From NCBI RefSeq assembly GCF_016461715.1, contig NZ_JAEMUI010000008.1, positions 99,914-163,913 on the forward strand: DNA of 64,000 bases, read 5' to 3'. The stretch comes from Marinomonas spartinae (lineage in GTDB: Bacteria; Pseudomonadota; Gammaproteobacteria; Pseudomonadales; Marinomonadaceae). The translations under genes and the position numbers were made by a program. The notes under the pieces are model-generated. The model made no database searches. It saw nothing but the letters and a program-made list of their open reading frames with translations, and was not told where the DNA came from. Positions 36,499 through 45,806 of this stretch are shown here, one piece after another. Every line of letters starts with the position of its first letter. Within the stretch, counting starts at the first letter, position 1.

Positions 36499-38106
36499 TT
36501 ATGTCAGATCATTTAAGATGGATTGCGTACCTTTCTCGCCGATCATGACGGCGACTGCATTAGTGTTGCCACTGGGAATTTGAGGACAGATGGAAAGGTC
36601 AATCACGCGTAAGTGTTGAATACCATGGACCTTTAGATCTTGATCCGTGACACTGTTTGTCGGGTTGTTGCCCATGCAACAGGTACCTCCAGGGTGATAA
36701 ACGGTTTTGATATCCCGGCGTATAAAGTCCTCTATGGCCTGGGTATCTTCCGGGTTGATGTTTTCAGGTACGATGACCTCTTTGATCAGTGATTTTAAGG
36801 CTGGTGTTGCAAACATTTTTAGGCCTAATTGTACGGCCCTGATGTGAGCGTCCACATCTTCTCTGTGATCCAGAAAGTTGGTGTCGATCTCAACCATATC
36901 GTTTGGATCGCTACTCTTTAGTCTGACCTCGCCGCGAGATTTTGGTTGTAAATAGCCCACTTTTATTGTGATGCCATGCTGTTCTGCAGCGGATTTTTCA
37001 CCTGGGGTATTATCAAAATTATCCAATACAGGGAGAAAGTGCATCTGAATATCGGGCCGACCTTGTCCGCAGGTATCGACAACGCCAGCCCCTTCTAATA
37101 CGTTAGACGTCAGTAACCCTTTTTTTAAAATGAGCCACTCTAAAGCATGTTTCAGTGATTTTAGGCCTTTATCTTCTCCATATAGACTGTTGTTACCTTT
37201 TATGGAAGCGTTGATGGATAAGTGCAAATGGTCGTGAAAATTTTTGCCAACGGGGAGGTCGGCTTTTACCGGGATATTTAATGACTCAAGATGCTCTTTG
37301 GGACCAATGCCTGACAACATCAATATTTTAGGGTTGCCAAAGGTGCCAGAACTTAAGATAACCTCCTTTCGGCTGCGCACCTCAATGGGTTCGGCTCCGG
37401 CAATACTGACGACCACACCTTTTGCTTGGTTATCTTCGATAAGGATTTTATGCACCGTGGCTTGAGTGATAACCTCGATATTGGGATTATTTTTGACAGA
37501 GGCTAAATAAGTACGAGAGGTGCTACCACGGGTGCCATTGAAACTGGCGAGTTGGTATAGACCAATGCCTTCTTGGGTCGCCCCGTTAAAATCAGTGATA
37601 TACGGCAAGCCTAATTCTTGTCCGGCACGAACAAATGCCATGGTAAGCGGGTGACGATAACGATTATCACTGATGCGGAACAAACCATCGTTTCCATGGT
37701 ACTGATCGGCTAAGCTTTCATTATTTTCGGCTTTTTTATAAAACGGTAAGACCTTCTCATAGGACCATTGATCGCACCCCCATTGGTTTGCCCAGGCATC
37801 ATAATCTTCTTTTTGCCCGCGCATATAGATCATGCCATTGACCGCACTGCCGCCGCCCAGCCCTTTTCCTTGAGCGATCAGCATTTCTCTATTATTAGCA
37901 TTTTTTATAGGGAGTGTGGTGTAAGGCCATGACGCGGTTTGAAAGATTTTTAAGGCCCCCGCAGGCATAACAAACAGCATACCATCGTTTTTTTCACCGG
38001 CTTCGAGTAGCAAGACTTTTCCAGCATTCGCATGGACGAGTTGAGCAGCGACAACACAGCCTGCTGAGCCCGCACCGACGACAATATAGTCATATTCGTT
38101 GAGCAT
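36499..38106 (-). CDS. GMC family FAD-dependent alcohol oxidoreductase
   Basis: The 535-residue flavoprotein belongs to the choline dehydrogenase/GMC group: FAD-binding VVGAGSAGCVVAAQL near residue 10, the GMC signature 1 region GKGLGGGSAVNGMIYMRG near 80, the second signature SSGTFGNPKILMLSGIG near 255-275, and the C-terminal catalytic HPGGTC and SGNTNAVAVMIGEK. Such enzymes oxidise primary or aromatic alcohols to aldehydes. ATG 38106 is preferred to 38139 because GAGG lies seven bases before it. It is the last gene of the livKH-MG-F group. It could supply aldehyde for the dehydrogenases encoded on the other strand; the substrate is not known. Confidence 0.87.
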   Translation of the reverse strand: MLNEYDYIVVGAGSAGCVVAAQLVHANAGKVLLLEAGEKNDGMLFVMPAGALKIFQTASWPYTTLPIKNANNREMLIAQGKGLGGGSAVNGMIYMRGQKEDYDAWANQWGCDQWSYEKVLPFYKKAENNESLADQYHGNDGLFRISDNRYRHPLTMAFVRAGQELGLPYITDFNGATQEGIGLYQLASFNGTRGSTSRTYLASVKNNPNIEVITQATVHKILIEDNQAKGVVVSIAGAEPIEVRSRKEVILSSGTFGNPKILMLSGIGPKEHLESLNIPVKADLPVGKNFHDHLHLSINASIKGNNSLYGEDKGLKSLKHALEWLILKKGLLTSNVLEGAGVVDTCGQGRPDIQMHFLPVLDNFDNTPGEKSAAEQHGITIKVGYLQPKSRGEVRLKSSDPNDMVEIDTNFLDHREDVDAHIRAVQLGLKMFATPALKSLIKEVIVPENINPEDTQAIEDFIRRDIKTVYHPGGTCCMGNNPTNSVTDQDLKVHGIQHLRVIDLSICPQIPSGNTNAVAVMIGEKGTQSILNDLT

Positions 38107-38168
38107 GTTCTTTCCTCTCGTGGTTGGTTTGGTCTGCAAGTTCCGTTTGTTAGGTCTTTTCTGTTAGA

Positions 38169-38876
38169 TCAATGCATTCCCATATAAGCGTTATGCAATC
38201 TGGTATGATCACCTCTTAACGCTTCGCAGGTTTCATTTAGGACGCATTCACCGTGTACTAAAACAGCGGCTCGATCTCCCACTTCTAATGCGGCATTGGC
38301 AAACTGTTCCACCAATAAAATGGCCATACCACTTTGTTTCAGCTCTTTTAAAATGGGTAAGAAGCGACTGACCACAATGGGGGCGAGTCCTAGAGATAGC
38401 TCATCAATTAACATGACATCGGGGGATTTAATGATGGAACGAGCTAGCACGATCATTTGCTGTTCACCCCCTGATAACATTCCGGCAGCGGTGTTAAGAC
38501 GCTTTGCTAATTCAGGGAAAAGCTCTAATGTGCGTGCCATGCCCTGATCGGCCTGTTCTTTATTGTCACAGGCAGCGCGAATATTCTGTTCGACACTTAA
38601 GTGAGAAAATATCTGGCGGCCTTGTTCCACATAGCTCAAACCAGCCCGAACGCGCTCTAATCTTCCTAATTGGTCGATGGTGTTACCATGCAGATGAATG
38701 GAGCCTTGTTGAGTAGGAATAACATGGCTAATGGCATCTAATAATGTGCTTTTACCCGCTCCATTCGGGCCCAGAAGCACCGTGATCTCGCCACATGGAA
38801 TATCGAGAGAAAGGTCGCGGATGATTAACGCGCCACTGCGTTGAATATAAAGGTTTTGTAATTGGATCCCTTTCAT
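38169..38876 (-). CDS. Liv-type ABC transporter ATP-binding protein (LivF-like)
   Basis: The 235-residue ATPase has Walker A GPNGAGKST near residue 37, the Q-loop EQGRQIF, the signature LSGGEQQMIVLARSI near 135 and Walker B MLIDELSLGLAP. The last differs from the usual LLLDEPS in having no proline, but the catalytic Glu is kept. It is the LivF type (branched-chain or aromatic-acid import). Its ATG shares one base with the stop of the LivM-LivG fusion gene, so the two are translationally coupled. Confidence 0.9.
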   Translation of the reverse strand: MKGIQLQNLYIQRSGALIIRDLSLDIPCGEITVLLGPNGAGKSTLLDAISHVIPTQQGSIHLHGNTIDQLGRLERVRAGLSYVEQGRQIFSHLSVEQNIRAACDNKEQADQGMARTLELFPELAKRLNTAAGMLSGGEQQMIVLARSIIKSPDVMLIDELSLGLAPIVVSRFLPILKELKQSGMAILLVEQFANAALEVGDRAAVLVHGECVLNETCEALRGDHTRLHNAYMGMH

Positions 38877-40576
38877 TAGGCTGCTCCTAAGTAGGCTTCG
38901 ACAACAGACGGATCATTTAGCGTTTCCTCAACAGGCCCTGCGGCTAAGACTTCACCATATTCCAAGACAATCAAATCGCTACAGACGTGACGAATCAGGC
39001 TCATATCGTGCTCTATCAACAGCACCGTGCAGCCAAATAACGCAGGGATTTGACGGATTAAGTTGCCAAGGTGTTCCGATTCCACCGAGCTCATTCCCGC
39101 AGCTGGTTCGTCTAATAGCAAGACTTTAGGTTTAGACATGAGGGCTCCAGCAATTTCCACTAAGCGTCGCGTCCCGACATCAATGTGCGCAATCAAGGTG
39201 TTTTGGTGGGGGCAGGCGAGTTGATTGAGCAGTGTTGGTAAACGGTGCTCTTGAAATTGTCTTCCAGAAGCAAGGTGGATGTATTGCTTGATGGTCAATT
39301 CTGGCACAGCACGACCTTGTTGGAAGGTACGGCGCAGCCCCATATTGGCGCGTTTAAACGCGGGTTGGGTGTCTAATTTGTCTTGTTCAAGAGTTATCTC
39401 ACCGCTCATCGTCGGGCAAAAGCCACTAATTACATCAACAAGTGAAGATTTCCCTGCTCCGTTGGGGCCAATGAGTCCGGTGACTTTGCCAGGAGCCAAT
39501 GTAAAGCTGACATTATTTAAGGCTTTGACAGCACCGTAGGACAAACTGATATTTTTCAATGTCATTGAGGCATAGTGGAAAGACGGTGTCTGAGAATCCG
39601 GATTCATTTGTTGGGGTTTTTCCTCGGCTTTGTTGTGTTTCGTCTCTGAAGGAGCATTTTTTGCCGAGGGGACCTTGTTCTTGGTATTTTGGCTGAGGGC
39701 AAAAATCGCTCCACATGCAAACATCAGATCAGCAATATCCTTCCATTCCCCTAGTCCGACTAGGCTTAAGATCTGAGGGGTAAACCAAGTTAATACGCCT
39801 GCAAACAAGGCACCGGAAAGAAAACGCGATTTTGCTAAAATCGCCAGTGCAAAGATGATGAGTGACGCATAGGGCTCAAAATTTTGTGAGGTAATGTTGC
39901 CCAGTTGCATCAAGAGTAATGAACCAGAAATCCCCGCAATAAAGGCGCCTGATACAAAAGCCATTACTTTACTGATTGAAACATTAATACCTAAGGAGGC
40001 GGCGGCTCGTTCGCTATAACGTACGGCAAACCAAGAAGCGCCGGTGGGTTGTTGCTCAATCCACACAATCCCTCGACTAATGACAAAGGTGATGGCAATC
40101 ACAAAGAGCAAATAAGGCTTTTCATCGTACAGCCAGTCTGGACGATCAAAGCTATAACCTTCCATCATGCCTGGAAGCTCTACCCGAGTCAGAACGATAT
40201 AAATCGCCAAAGCAAACGATAGCGTGATGATGGCAAGGTTAATGCCCCTTACTCTAAGTGTTGGCACAATTAATAACAGACCAAGGATTGCTGCGCTTAA
40301 GCCACTTAATAGCAAAATCAATAAAATGGGCATGTTCGGAAAATGAAAACCAAGCCACATTGCGACCCAGGCCCCGACACCACTTAAACCCACCTGACAA
40401 AGAGAAATGATCCCTGCACGTTCTGTGGTGATCCCGATACTTAAGCAGGTAATGGCGGTCATTAATACGGAAGTAAACAAAAACGTGTAGTAGGAGGATA
40501 ACCAAATACTGGCGATTGCAAGTAAGAGTAAAGCGCAATCGCCCCCTAAAGCGTATTTTTTAAGCACGTTGACCAT
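38876..40576 (-). CDS. Fused Liv-type permease and ATP-binding protein (LivM-LivG)
   Basis: Residues ~12-295 are a LivM-type permease with eight or nine helices; residues ~298-335 are a hydrophilic Lys/Gln-rich linker; residues ~338-566 are a LivG-type ATPase. Walker A is GPNGAGKSS (370-378), Walker B VLLLDEPAAGM (485-495) and the switch histidine is in IEHDMSLI (521-528). The ABC signature, normally LSYGQQRR in LivG, reads IDVGTRR at 465-471, and the preceding helical subdomain is shortened. LivF keeps a normal signature, so only one of the two ATP sites may be fully active. Fusion of LivM and LivG is known in some transporters. Confidence 0.9.
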   Translation of the reverse strand: MVNVLKKYALGGDCALLLLAIASIWLSSYYTFLFTSVLMTAITCLSIGITTERAGIISLCQVGLSGVGAWVAMWLGFHFPNMPILLILLLSGLSAAILGLLLIVPTLRVRGINLAIITLSFALAIYIVLTRVELPGMMEGYSFDRPDWLYDEKPYLLFVIAITFVISRGIVWIEQQPTGASWFAVRYSERAAASLGINVSISKVMAFVSGAFIAGISGSLLLMQLGNITSQNFEPYASLIIFALAILAKSRFLSGALFAGVLTWFTPQILSLVGLGEWKDIADLMFACGAIFALSQNTKNKVPSAKNAPSETKHNKAEEKPQQMNPDSQTPSFHYASMTLKNISLSYGAVKALNNVSFTLAPGKVTGLIGPNGAGKSSLVDVISGFCPTMSGEITLEQDKLDTQPAFKRANMGLRRTFQQGRAVPELTIKQYIHLASGRQFQEHRLPTLLNQLACPHQNTLIAHIDVGTRRLVEIAGALMSKPKVLLLDEPAAGMSSVESEHLGNLIRQIPALFGCTVLLIEHDMSLIRHVCSDLIVLEYGEVLAAGPVEETLNDPSVVEAYLGAA

Positions 40577-41426
40577 CCCATTTATCCTTACGTTTTGTCC
40601 AAAGAAGAATGACTAAGATCACTGGCAGGTAGATGGTTTGAGCATAGGCCGCCACCAACGAGTTAGACAGAATAAAGGCCTCTAATATGCCCAGCACCAA
40701 GCCACCAATGAGTGTCCAATAAAAATGATGAAACGCCCCAATTAGCGCAGTACACAGAGCGGGGATGATCAGCAAGCTTAAAGACGCATAATTGGCATTA
40801 CGTGCTGACGAGGTAATAATGATGAGCATGGCCAAGGCCGACATGCCACCAGCAATGCTCCAGATGAGAATCGTCAATTTTTTTGAGGGAATACCAATTA
40901 ACTCAGCCGTGGTTGGTTTAGCGGCAAAGGCTTGTAAGCGAATACCGATATGGGTTTTGTTGATAAATCGATCTAGACTAGCCGCCAATATGATCGACAG
41001 CAACAAGGAGGCAACCAACCCTCCATCTAAATTAACATTCCCAAGTGTGATACCAAGTTGCTCAAACAATGCGGGTGCTTGTCTGGGGCTGTCCCCAAAC
41101 AAGCGTGTCCCTAGGGATAAAAAGCCCACCATCAGAGCAATCGCCACAGAAGAGCGTGTGCCAATATCACTGTCATTGAACCAGCGGGCCATAATCAGCC
41201 CGGAAAAAGCACCCACTAGGCTGCTAATAATGATCCCGATGATGGCGGCTAACCACAGTGGTGTTTTGATATCACTGAGCACTAAGAAACTGTAACTACC
41301 AAATAAGCCAATGGTGGTTTGAGCAAAGTTGACCACGCCTCCCATGCGAGAAAGCAGAGTGATACAGAGTCCTAGAGAAGCATAGGCGGCACCAATAACG
41401 AGACCTGATGCAATCGTATCTAACAT
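40560..41426 (-). CDS. Liv-type ABC transporter permease (LivH-like)
   Basis: The 288-residue membrane protein has about eight helices and begins MLDTIASGLVIGAAYASLGL, the usual LivH N-terminus; GIPSKKLTILIWSIAGGMSALAM near residues 198-220 matches the family's cytoplasmic coupling segment. It pairs with the LivM half of the fusion, whose gene overlaps its 3' end by 17 bases. It is the second gene of the leftward operon, 38 bases after livK. Confidence 0.9.
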   Translation of the reverse strand: MLDTIASGLVIGAAYASLGLCITLLSRMGGVVNFAQTTIGLFGSYSFLVLSDIKTPLWLAAIIGIIISSLVGAFSGLIMARWFNDSDIGTRSSVAIALMVGFLSLGTRLFGDSPRQAPALFEQLGITLGNVNLDGGLVASLLLSIILAASLDRFINKTHIGIRLQAFAAKPTTAELIGIPSKKLTILIWSIAGGMSALAMLIIITSSARNANYASLSLLIIPALCTALIGAFHHFYWTLIGGLVLGILEAFILSNSLVAAYAQTIYLPVILVILLWTKRKDKWDGQRA

Positions 41427-41464
41427 AAGCGGAGTCCTATTCTAAAAAGACATTATGGATGGCG

Positions 41465-42631
41465 TTATTTTGTATCAATACGAATAAAGTTTGGGGTGAC
41501 GACATCCCAGTGCCCTTTGTTGAGCTCTAAGAATTTTGTGGCGGATTTGGATAGGTGATCCGCTGTCTTAGCCATATCCAAAGGTGTCCCCATTAGCGGA
41601 TTAGTGAGTGCTTTTGCTCCGGTGCTACTGCGTAATTGCGCTGTGATGCTTTGACGCGTAATGGGTCCTTTTATTTGTTTCATGGCTTGGACTAATAAGG
41701 TGGCAGAGATATACCCTCCTTGTGCGAAAGACGAGAGTGGTACATGGGCTTTGTTCATGAGATTTCGCCAATCGTCTAAGGCATGGTTATTACTCATGAA
41801 GGGTTCGTATTCTGAGTTTGCATAGACCTTACCAGGGTAGTCCTTCGCGGCTTTAGCAAAGCCTGATGTGTAGGCAGGTGTTAGGAAAACCGTGGTAATA
41901 TTGGTGAGATTCTGCATCTCCATCGCTTTTAACCAAGCAAGGTCCATCTGCTCAGCGCCAGAAAAGACAATGGCACTGCAGTTGGCCGAACGAGCATCCA
42001 ATACATGGGGAGTCATATCGTCATTGGGGAGAACGGTCGTATCTAGCAGTTTGAGTTTTTTACCTGTCATTTTCTCATATTCTGCGACGGCCCATTTATT
42101 TCCTGCGGCATGAGAAGGGATACCCATTAAGAAAGCGCAAACATTTTTTTCTTTGAGGACTTCTGATGTGAAATACAATGCCGCGAGTGTTCCTCTGGCT
42201 GGACCAACGCTGACAGGGCCAAAGGCTTTTTTCTTATAACAACTAAACTCGCCCGCAACGCCTGGTAAAGATAAGATACCACGGCGATCATACAGTCTGG
42301 CATTAACGGCACAGTCTTGTAGACTGGCCGATCCAGCAAAGGCTAAAACCCCATCAGAATCAACCAGTTCACGAGCTGCTTGAGCCGTCACTCCCGCATC
42401 TCCTTTATCATCTTGCAGTAAGTATTCGATTTTTCGACCTTGAATACCGCCTTCTTTGTTGACGCGATCAAAGACCGCTTGAGCGGCGGCTGGCGCTTCC
42501 GGTAAGGTCATGGCGCCAGAAAGTGTGGCAAGTCCGCCTATTTTGATTGGTGAAGTATCTGCATAACTTGCTGTTGTGAGTGGGAGCAGGGTTAATACGA
42601 GTGATGTGGTAACTATGTTTTTAATTTTCAT
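41465..42631 (-). CDS. Periplasmic substrate-binding protein of Liv-type ABC transporter
   Basis: A 388-residue type I periplasmic binding protein with a Sec signal peptide (residues 1-25, cleavage after SYA). The mature protein begins SPIKIGGLATLSGAM, the standard opening of LivK-like receptors. GAGGAAC precedes ATG 42631. Proteins of this group bind branched-chain amino acids, amides or aromatic acids; location in a catabolic island with ring-hydroxylating and meta-pathway genes favours an aromatic or related acid. It is the first gene of the livK-livH-livMG-livF unit. Confidence 0.88.
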   Translation of the reverse strand: MKIKNIVTTSLVLTLLPLTTASYADTSPIKIGGLATLSGAMTLPEAPAAAQAVFDRVNKEGGIQGRKIEYLLQDDKGDAGVTAQAARELVDSDGVLAFAGSASLQDCAVNARLYDRRGILSLPGVAGEFSCYKKKAFGPVSVGPARGTLAALYFTSEVLKEKNVCAFLMGIPSHAAGNKWAVAEYEKMTGKKLKLLDTTVLPNDDMTPHVLDARSANCSAIVFSGAEQMDLAWLKAMEMQNLTNITTVFLTPAYTSGFAKAAKDYPGKVYANSEYEPFMSNNHALDDWRNLMNKAHVPLSSFAQGGYISATLLVQAMKQIKGPITRQSITAQLRSSTGAKALTNPLMGTPLDMAKTADHLSKSATKFLELNKGHWDVVTPNFIRIDTK

Positions 42632-43032
42632 CTTGTTCCTCTTTCTCTGATATTGTCTTTTTTGGATATTTTTAAATCAATTTAACCAAAAATAATATAG
42701 TTATTTTCATAATATGAGATTAAGCATTATTTGTGCCATTCTTGATTTTATTGTTAAGTTGTGATTTTGATTGGTTTTTTTATGTCGCAAGAAAAAAGAT
42801 CTGCAAAGGTGTCTTTACAGTCGTTGGTCTAAAAAGGGCAGAGCGCACGTTTATGATGCACAAGCAGTACTCGTCGAGGGGGACAAAGAGGTGTTGTGTG
42901 GCTTTTTAGGGTGAGCCAATCTGGTTTCTATCGAGTGGAGGAGATCATTTCGACCATGAGGGAGGTGTTTGTCATAACATCAAAAGAAGAGTGGTTTACG
43001 GTGGACTCTGCTTTTGATGTGTGACTCGCTTT
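42632..43032. other. Gene-free region between livK and iclR
   Basis: The livK-proximal ~150 bases are AT-rich and should contain the livK promoter, read leftward. The rest codes for nothing I can support. A frame on the + strand from about 42857 to 43025 encodes VSQSGFYR, weakly like the start of an IS3-family OrfB transposase, but it is too short and unsupported to call. The interval ends in a hairpin (42977-43020) at the 3' end of iclR. Confidence 0.5.
42977..43020. repeat. 16-base-arm inverted repeat downstream of iclR
   Basis: ACATCAAAAGAAGAGT (42977-42992) pairs with ACTCTGCTTTTGATGT (43005-43020) with a single internal mismatch and a 12-base loop. It lies 12 bases beyond the iclR stop on the minus strand and probably marks its transcript end, although no T-run follows. 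Confidence 0.6.
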
Positions 43033-43794
43033 TTAGGTTTTATCGGTTACTTTCTCGTTGTCTAGGTGGGCGCCTTTTTCGATGCGGGCTGTGGCCTCTT
43101 GAAGACGCTCAACCACCGCTTCAAAGCGAAATAATTCGAATGCACTGGTGGTGCCCACAAAGGCGATGCTGCCGATAATGTCATCGTTTTCGAGATTAAG
43201 GATGGGGGCGGCAATCCCTGTTAGACCAAGGTTAAGCTCATCATGAGTCACGCAAAAACCATCTTTACGGATTTTTTTGGTTTCCGAATTAAACTCTTTC
43301 CAAGTGAGGTTGTAGTCGTCACTTGGCTCAATCTGTTCATCATAGATTTTTTTTAGACGATTAGGTTTTTGGAACGCCACTAGTACTTTAGATTGGGCCC
43401 CTTTAAAAATCGGCAAAGGGCGCCCTCGACCAAAAGTGAAACCATACTTTTTAATATCGGATTCGATATGGGTGTTGATGATATGACCATCGTAAAACAC
43501 GCTCATGTAGACAGTGAGTCCGGTGTTTTTCGATAGGTCGGCCATTACTTCACGTCCATGGGAAATGAGTGGATCATGCTGACGCATCATCCAATCCAGT
43601 TCGATGATTCTAGGACCAAGGGTATAACTTGTATCAATACGGGTTAATAAACCGGCATCACACAGTTCTCGTACATAGCGATAGGCAGTTGCACGGGAAA
43701 GAGAGAGTTTTTTTGCAATGTCGTCCACATTGATGATGAGAGAGCCTGGCCCGAAAATATTGAGGACGTTTAACATTTTATTGAGACTGGACAC
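43033..43794 (-). CDS. IclR family transcriptional regulator
   Basis: The 253-residue regulator has an N-terminal winged helix (residues ~3-62: LNKMLNVLNIFGPGSLIINV, then LSLSRATAYRYVRELCDAGLL) and a C-terminal IclR effector domain (~75-245) with GLTVYMSVFYDGHIINT and GITGIAAPILNLENDDIIGS-like segments. Translation starts at GTG 43794 with AGGGG upstream. It sits between the leftward transport operon and the rightward degradation genes, so it is the obvious candidate regulator of both. IclR proteins of this kind usually bind the pathway substrate or an intermediate. Confidence 0.9.
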   Translation of the reverse strand: MSSLNKMLNVLNIFGPGSLIINVDDIAKKLSLSRATAYRYVRELCDAGLLTRIDTSYTLGPRIIELDWMMRQHDPLISHGREVMADLSKNTGLTVYMSVFYDGHIINTHIESDIKKYGFTFGRGRPLPIFKGAQSKVLVAFQKPNRLKKIYDEQIEPSDDYNLTWKEFNSETKKIRKDGFCVTHDELNLGLTGIAAPILNLENDDIIGSIAFVGTTSAFELFRFEAVVERLQEATARIEKGAHLDNEKVTDKT

Positions 43795-43806
43795 ATAAAC
43801 CCCTTA

Positions 43807-43842
43807 GTTATCGATAAGTGTGTAGATTATAGGTTCGATAAC
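43807..43842. promoter_or_regulatory. Inverted repeat upstream of iclR, possible autoregulatory site
   Basis: GTTATCGA (43807-43814) and TCGATAAC (43835-43842) form a perfect 8-bp inverted repeat with a 20-base spacer; the left half also lies within the palindrome TTATCGATAA. It begins 13 bases before the iclR start codon, a typical place for self-repression. Confidence 0.45.
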
Positions 43843-44090
43843 GCTATTTAACCAAGTGTTTAAAGAAAACGGTTTAAATATCTTTTTTTTAATTTGTTTT
43901 TTTACATAGTGAGACTTTGGTGTTTTCTTCCGTTGTTAGTATGACATTTAATTTACGACTAAAAAACGCTTCTATTCTCATTTTCTGGGCAATAGAGGCC
44001 GGCGCATGTCAACGAGGTTTGTTATCAAGGTTTTTCTTTATTTGAGAAAAAAATAAAAATATCGTTTACATAGGCTATTTTATATGCAAT

Positions 44091-44102
44091 AAATCTTACA
44101 TT
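44091..44102 (+). promoter_or_regulatory. Shared 12-mer AAATCTTACATT, copy 1
   Basis: The same 12 bases occur at 45807-45818. This copy ends 133 bases before the first aldehyde dehydrogenase gene; both copies sit in AT-rich upstream regions of rightward catabolic transcription units. It is a candidate site for a common regulator such as the IclR protein. Confidence 0.3.
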
Positions 44103-44235
44103 GTGTTTTTTGAGTGGTGTTTTGGCGAAATCGCTTAGGGTGATTTCAATACGCTAATGACACTGTTTGGTTAATCTATTGTCCATGCCATTCCTTAGTA
44201 CAGAGCTAGGCATGACAATTAGGTGGAGGTAAGCA

Positions 44236-45648
44236 ATGAGTCGTCATTTTAAATTTTTGATCAATGGGGAATGGGTAGAAGGGAATAACGCCCCTTTCAA
44301 TGTTATCAACCCCGCCACACTGGATGTTGTGGCAACCTGTGCAAATGGGGATAAATCCCAATTAGAGGAAGCTGTCCAAGCAGCACAAGCCGCCTTTAAA
44401 AGCTGGTCGGTGTCCAGTCATGAAGAGCGTAAAAGCGCTTTAAACAAAGCGGGCGACGAATTAGAAGAGCGTGCCCGCGAAGTCGCTGAGTTAATTGTTG
44501 CTGAGCAAGGTAAACCGTTACCGCTTGCTATGGGTGAGGTAGAGGCGGGGGTCGCTTGGTTACGCTATGCCGCTTCCCAAGACATTCCTGTGGAAGTAGC
44601 GGAAGAGACCGACACTAAACGTATTGAGATACACCGTAAACCCCTTGGTGTGGTGGCTTCTATTACGCCTTGGAACTGGCCTTTAATGATTGCTATTTGG
44701 CACATCATTCCTGCTATAAGGGCAGGTAATACGGTGGTCAACAAGCCGTCTGGCTTAACTCCTCTAAGCACCATTAAACTGGTAGAAATTATCAATAACC
44801 ATTTGCCAAAAGGGGTGGTCAATATCATCACGGGTGAGCGTGGTATTGGTAGTGGTATTACCTCTCACCCGAAGATTAATAAAATTGTCTTCACCGGGTC
44901 CACAGAAACGGGCCAGTCGGTGATGCGCAATGCGGCTGATAATTTGAAGCGTCTGACTCTTGAGTTAGGCGGTAATGACGCGGCAATTGTATTAAAGGGC
45001 ACGGACGTAGCAAAAGTCGCTCCCGATATTTTTGCAGCGGCGTTCTTAAACATGGGGCAAACCTGTGGGGCGATCAAGCGTCTTTATGTACATGAGTCTA
45101 TTTATGACGATATGTGTGCTGCTCTGGTTGCCATCGCCAATGAACAAGTGGTTGGTAATGGTATGGACGAAGGTGTGAATTTTGGTCCCGTACAAAATAA
45201 AGATCAACTGCAAATTATTGTGGATTATGTGGAAGATGCCCGTAAAGGTGGGGCGACCATATTAACGGGTGGCCAGCCGCTTGAGGGAGCTGGTTATTTC
45301 TATCCGCCGACGCTGGTTGCTGATATTGCTAATGATGCTTTGCTGGTGAAAGAAGAGCAGTTTGGTCCAGCACTGCCTATCGTCAAGTTTTCCGATGTGA
45401 ATGATGCGGTAGATATGGCCAATGGCGTAGATGTGGGCTTAGATGGCTCGGTTTGGGGACCTGATACGGCGGAGGCAACGGCTATCGCATCTCGTCTGGA
45501 GTGTGGTACGACCTTCGTCAATACACACGCTAAAATCCAACCGAATATTCCCATGGGCGGCTGTAAAATGTCGGGCTTTGGGGTGGAGTTTGGTGAAGAG
45601 GGATTGCTGGAGTTCACTTCGCTTCAGGTCGTGCATATTAATAAATAA
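44236..45648 (+). CDS. NAD(P)-dependent aldehyde dehydrogenase (first)
   Basis: The 470-residue enzyme has all class features: coenzyme site TPWNWPL near residue 145, GSTETGQSVM, general base Glu243 (LELGGND) and nucleophile Cys277 (NMGQTCGAIKR). It would oxidise an aldehyde to an acid. GGTGGAGG precedes ATG 44236. The gene forms its own transcription unit, ended by the terminator at 45697-45734, and is divergent from iclR. The 277-279 context CGA instead of CxA/S is slightly unusual. Substrate unknown. Confidence 0.93.
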   Translation: MSRHFKFLINGEWVEGNNAPFNVINPATLDVVATCANGDKSQLEEAVQAAQAAFKSWSVSSHEERKSALNKAGDELEERAREVAELIVAEQGKPLPLAMGEVEAGVAWLRYAASQDIPVEVAEETDTKRIEIHRKPLGVVASITPWNWPLMIAIWHIIPAIRAGNTVVNKPSGLTPLSTIKLVEIINNHLPKGVVNIITGERGIGSGITSHPKINKIVFTGSTETGQSVMRNAADNLKRLTLELGGNDAAIVLKGTDVAKVAPDIFAAAFLNMGQTCGAIKRLYVHESIYDDMCAALVAIANEQVVGNGMDEGVNFGPVQNKDQLQIIVDYVEDARKGGATILTGGQPLEGAGYFYPPTLVADIANDALLVKEEQFGPALPIVKFSDVNDAVDMANGVDVGLDGSVWGPDTAEATAIASRLECGTTFVNTHAKIQPNIPMGGCKMSGFGVEFGEEGLLEFTSLQVVHINK

Positions 45649-45696
45649 TTGTTTTTTCTTTAGATATATTTTTCTTAGAGATTTCCTTCCATTTTG

Positions 45697-45734
45697 ACAG
45701 CGTGAGCGGTTTATCTGCTTACGCTGTTTTTTTT
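45697..45734 (+). terminator. Intrinsic terminator after first aldehyde dehydrogenase
   Basis: ACAGCGTGAGC (45697-45707) pairs with GCTTACGCTGT (45717-45727), one G.T wobble, 9-base loop, with eight T at the end (45727-45734). Confidence 0.88.
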
Positions 45735-45806
45735 GCTGTATGTATGCTTTTTCGTATTTTGAGAATAATGAAAGGAGGTCAATAAAAAAGGCGAAAAATA
45801 TCATAA

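Larger units (their letters stand above)
43795..44235. other. Gene-free 441-base divergent control region
   Basis: This region separates iclR from the first aldehyde dehydrogenase gene. Besides the inverted repeat next to iclR it is AT-rich. It holds AAATCTTACATT at 44091-44102, a string repeated before the second rightward transcription unit. A GGTGGAGG sequence provides the ribosome site for the dehydrogenase. I see no small gene here and no confident promoter hexamers. Confidence 0.5.

Noticed and set aside
42857..43025. Possible remnant of an IS3-family OrfB transposase (VSQSGFYR) in the livK-iclR gap
   Set aside because: Only about eight residues resemble the motif, no inverted repeats or direct repeats flank it, and the frame is short and lacks other transposase residues.
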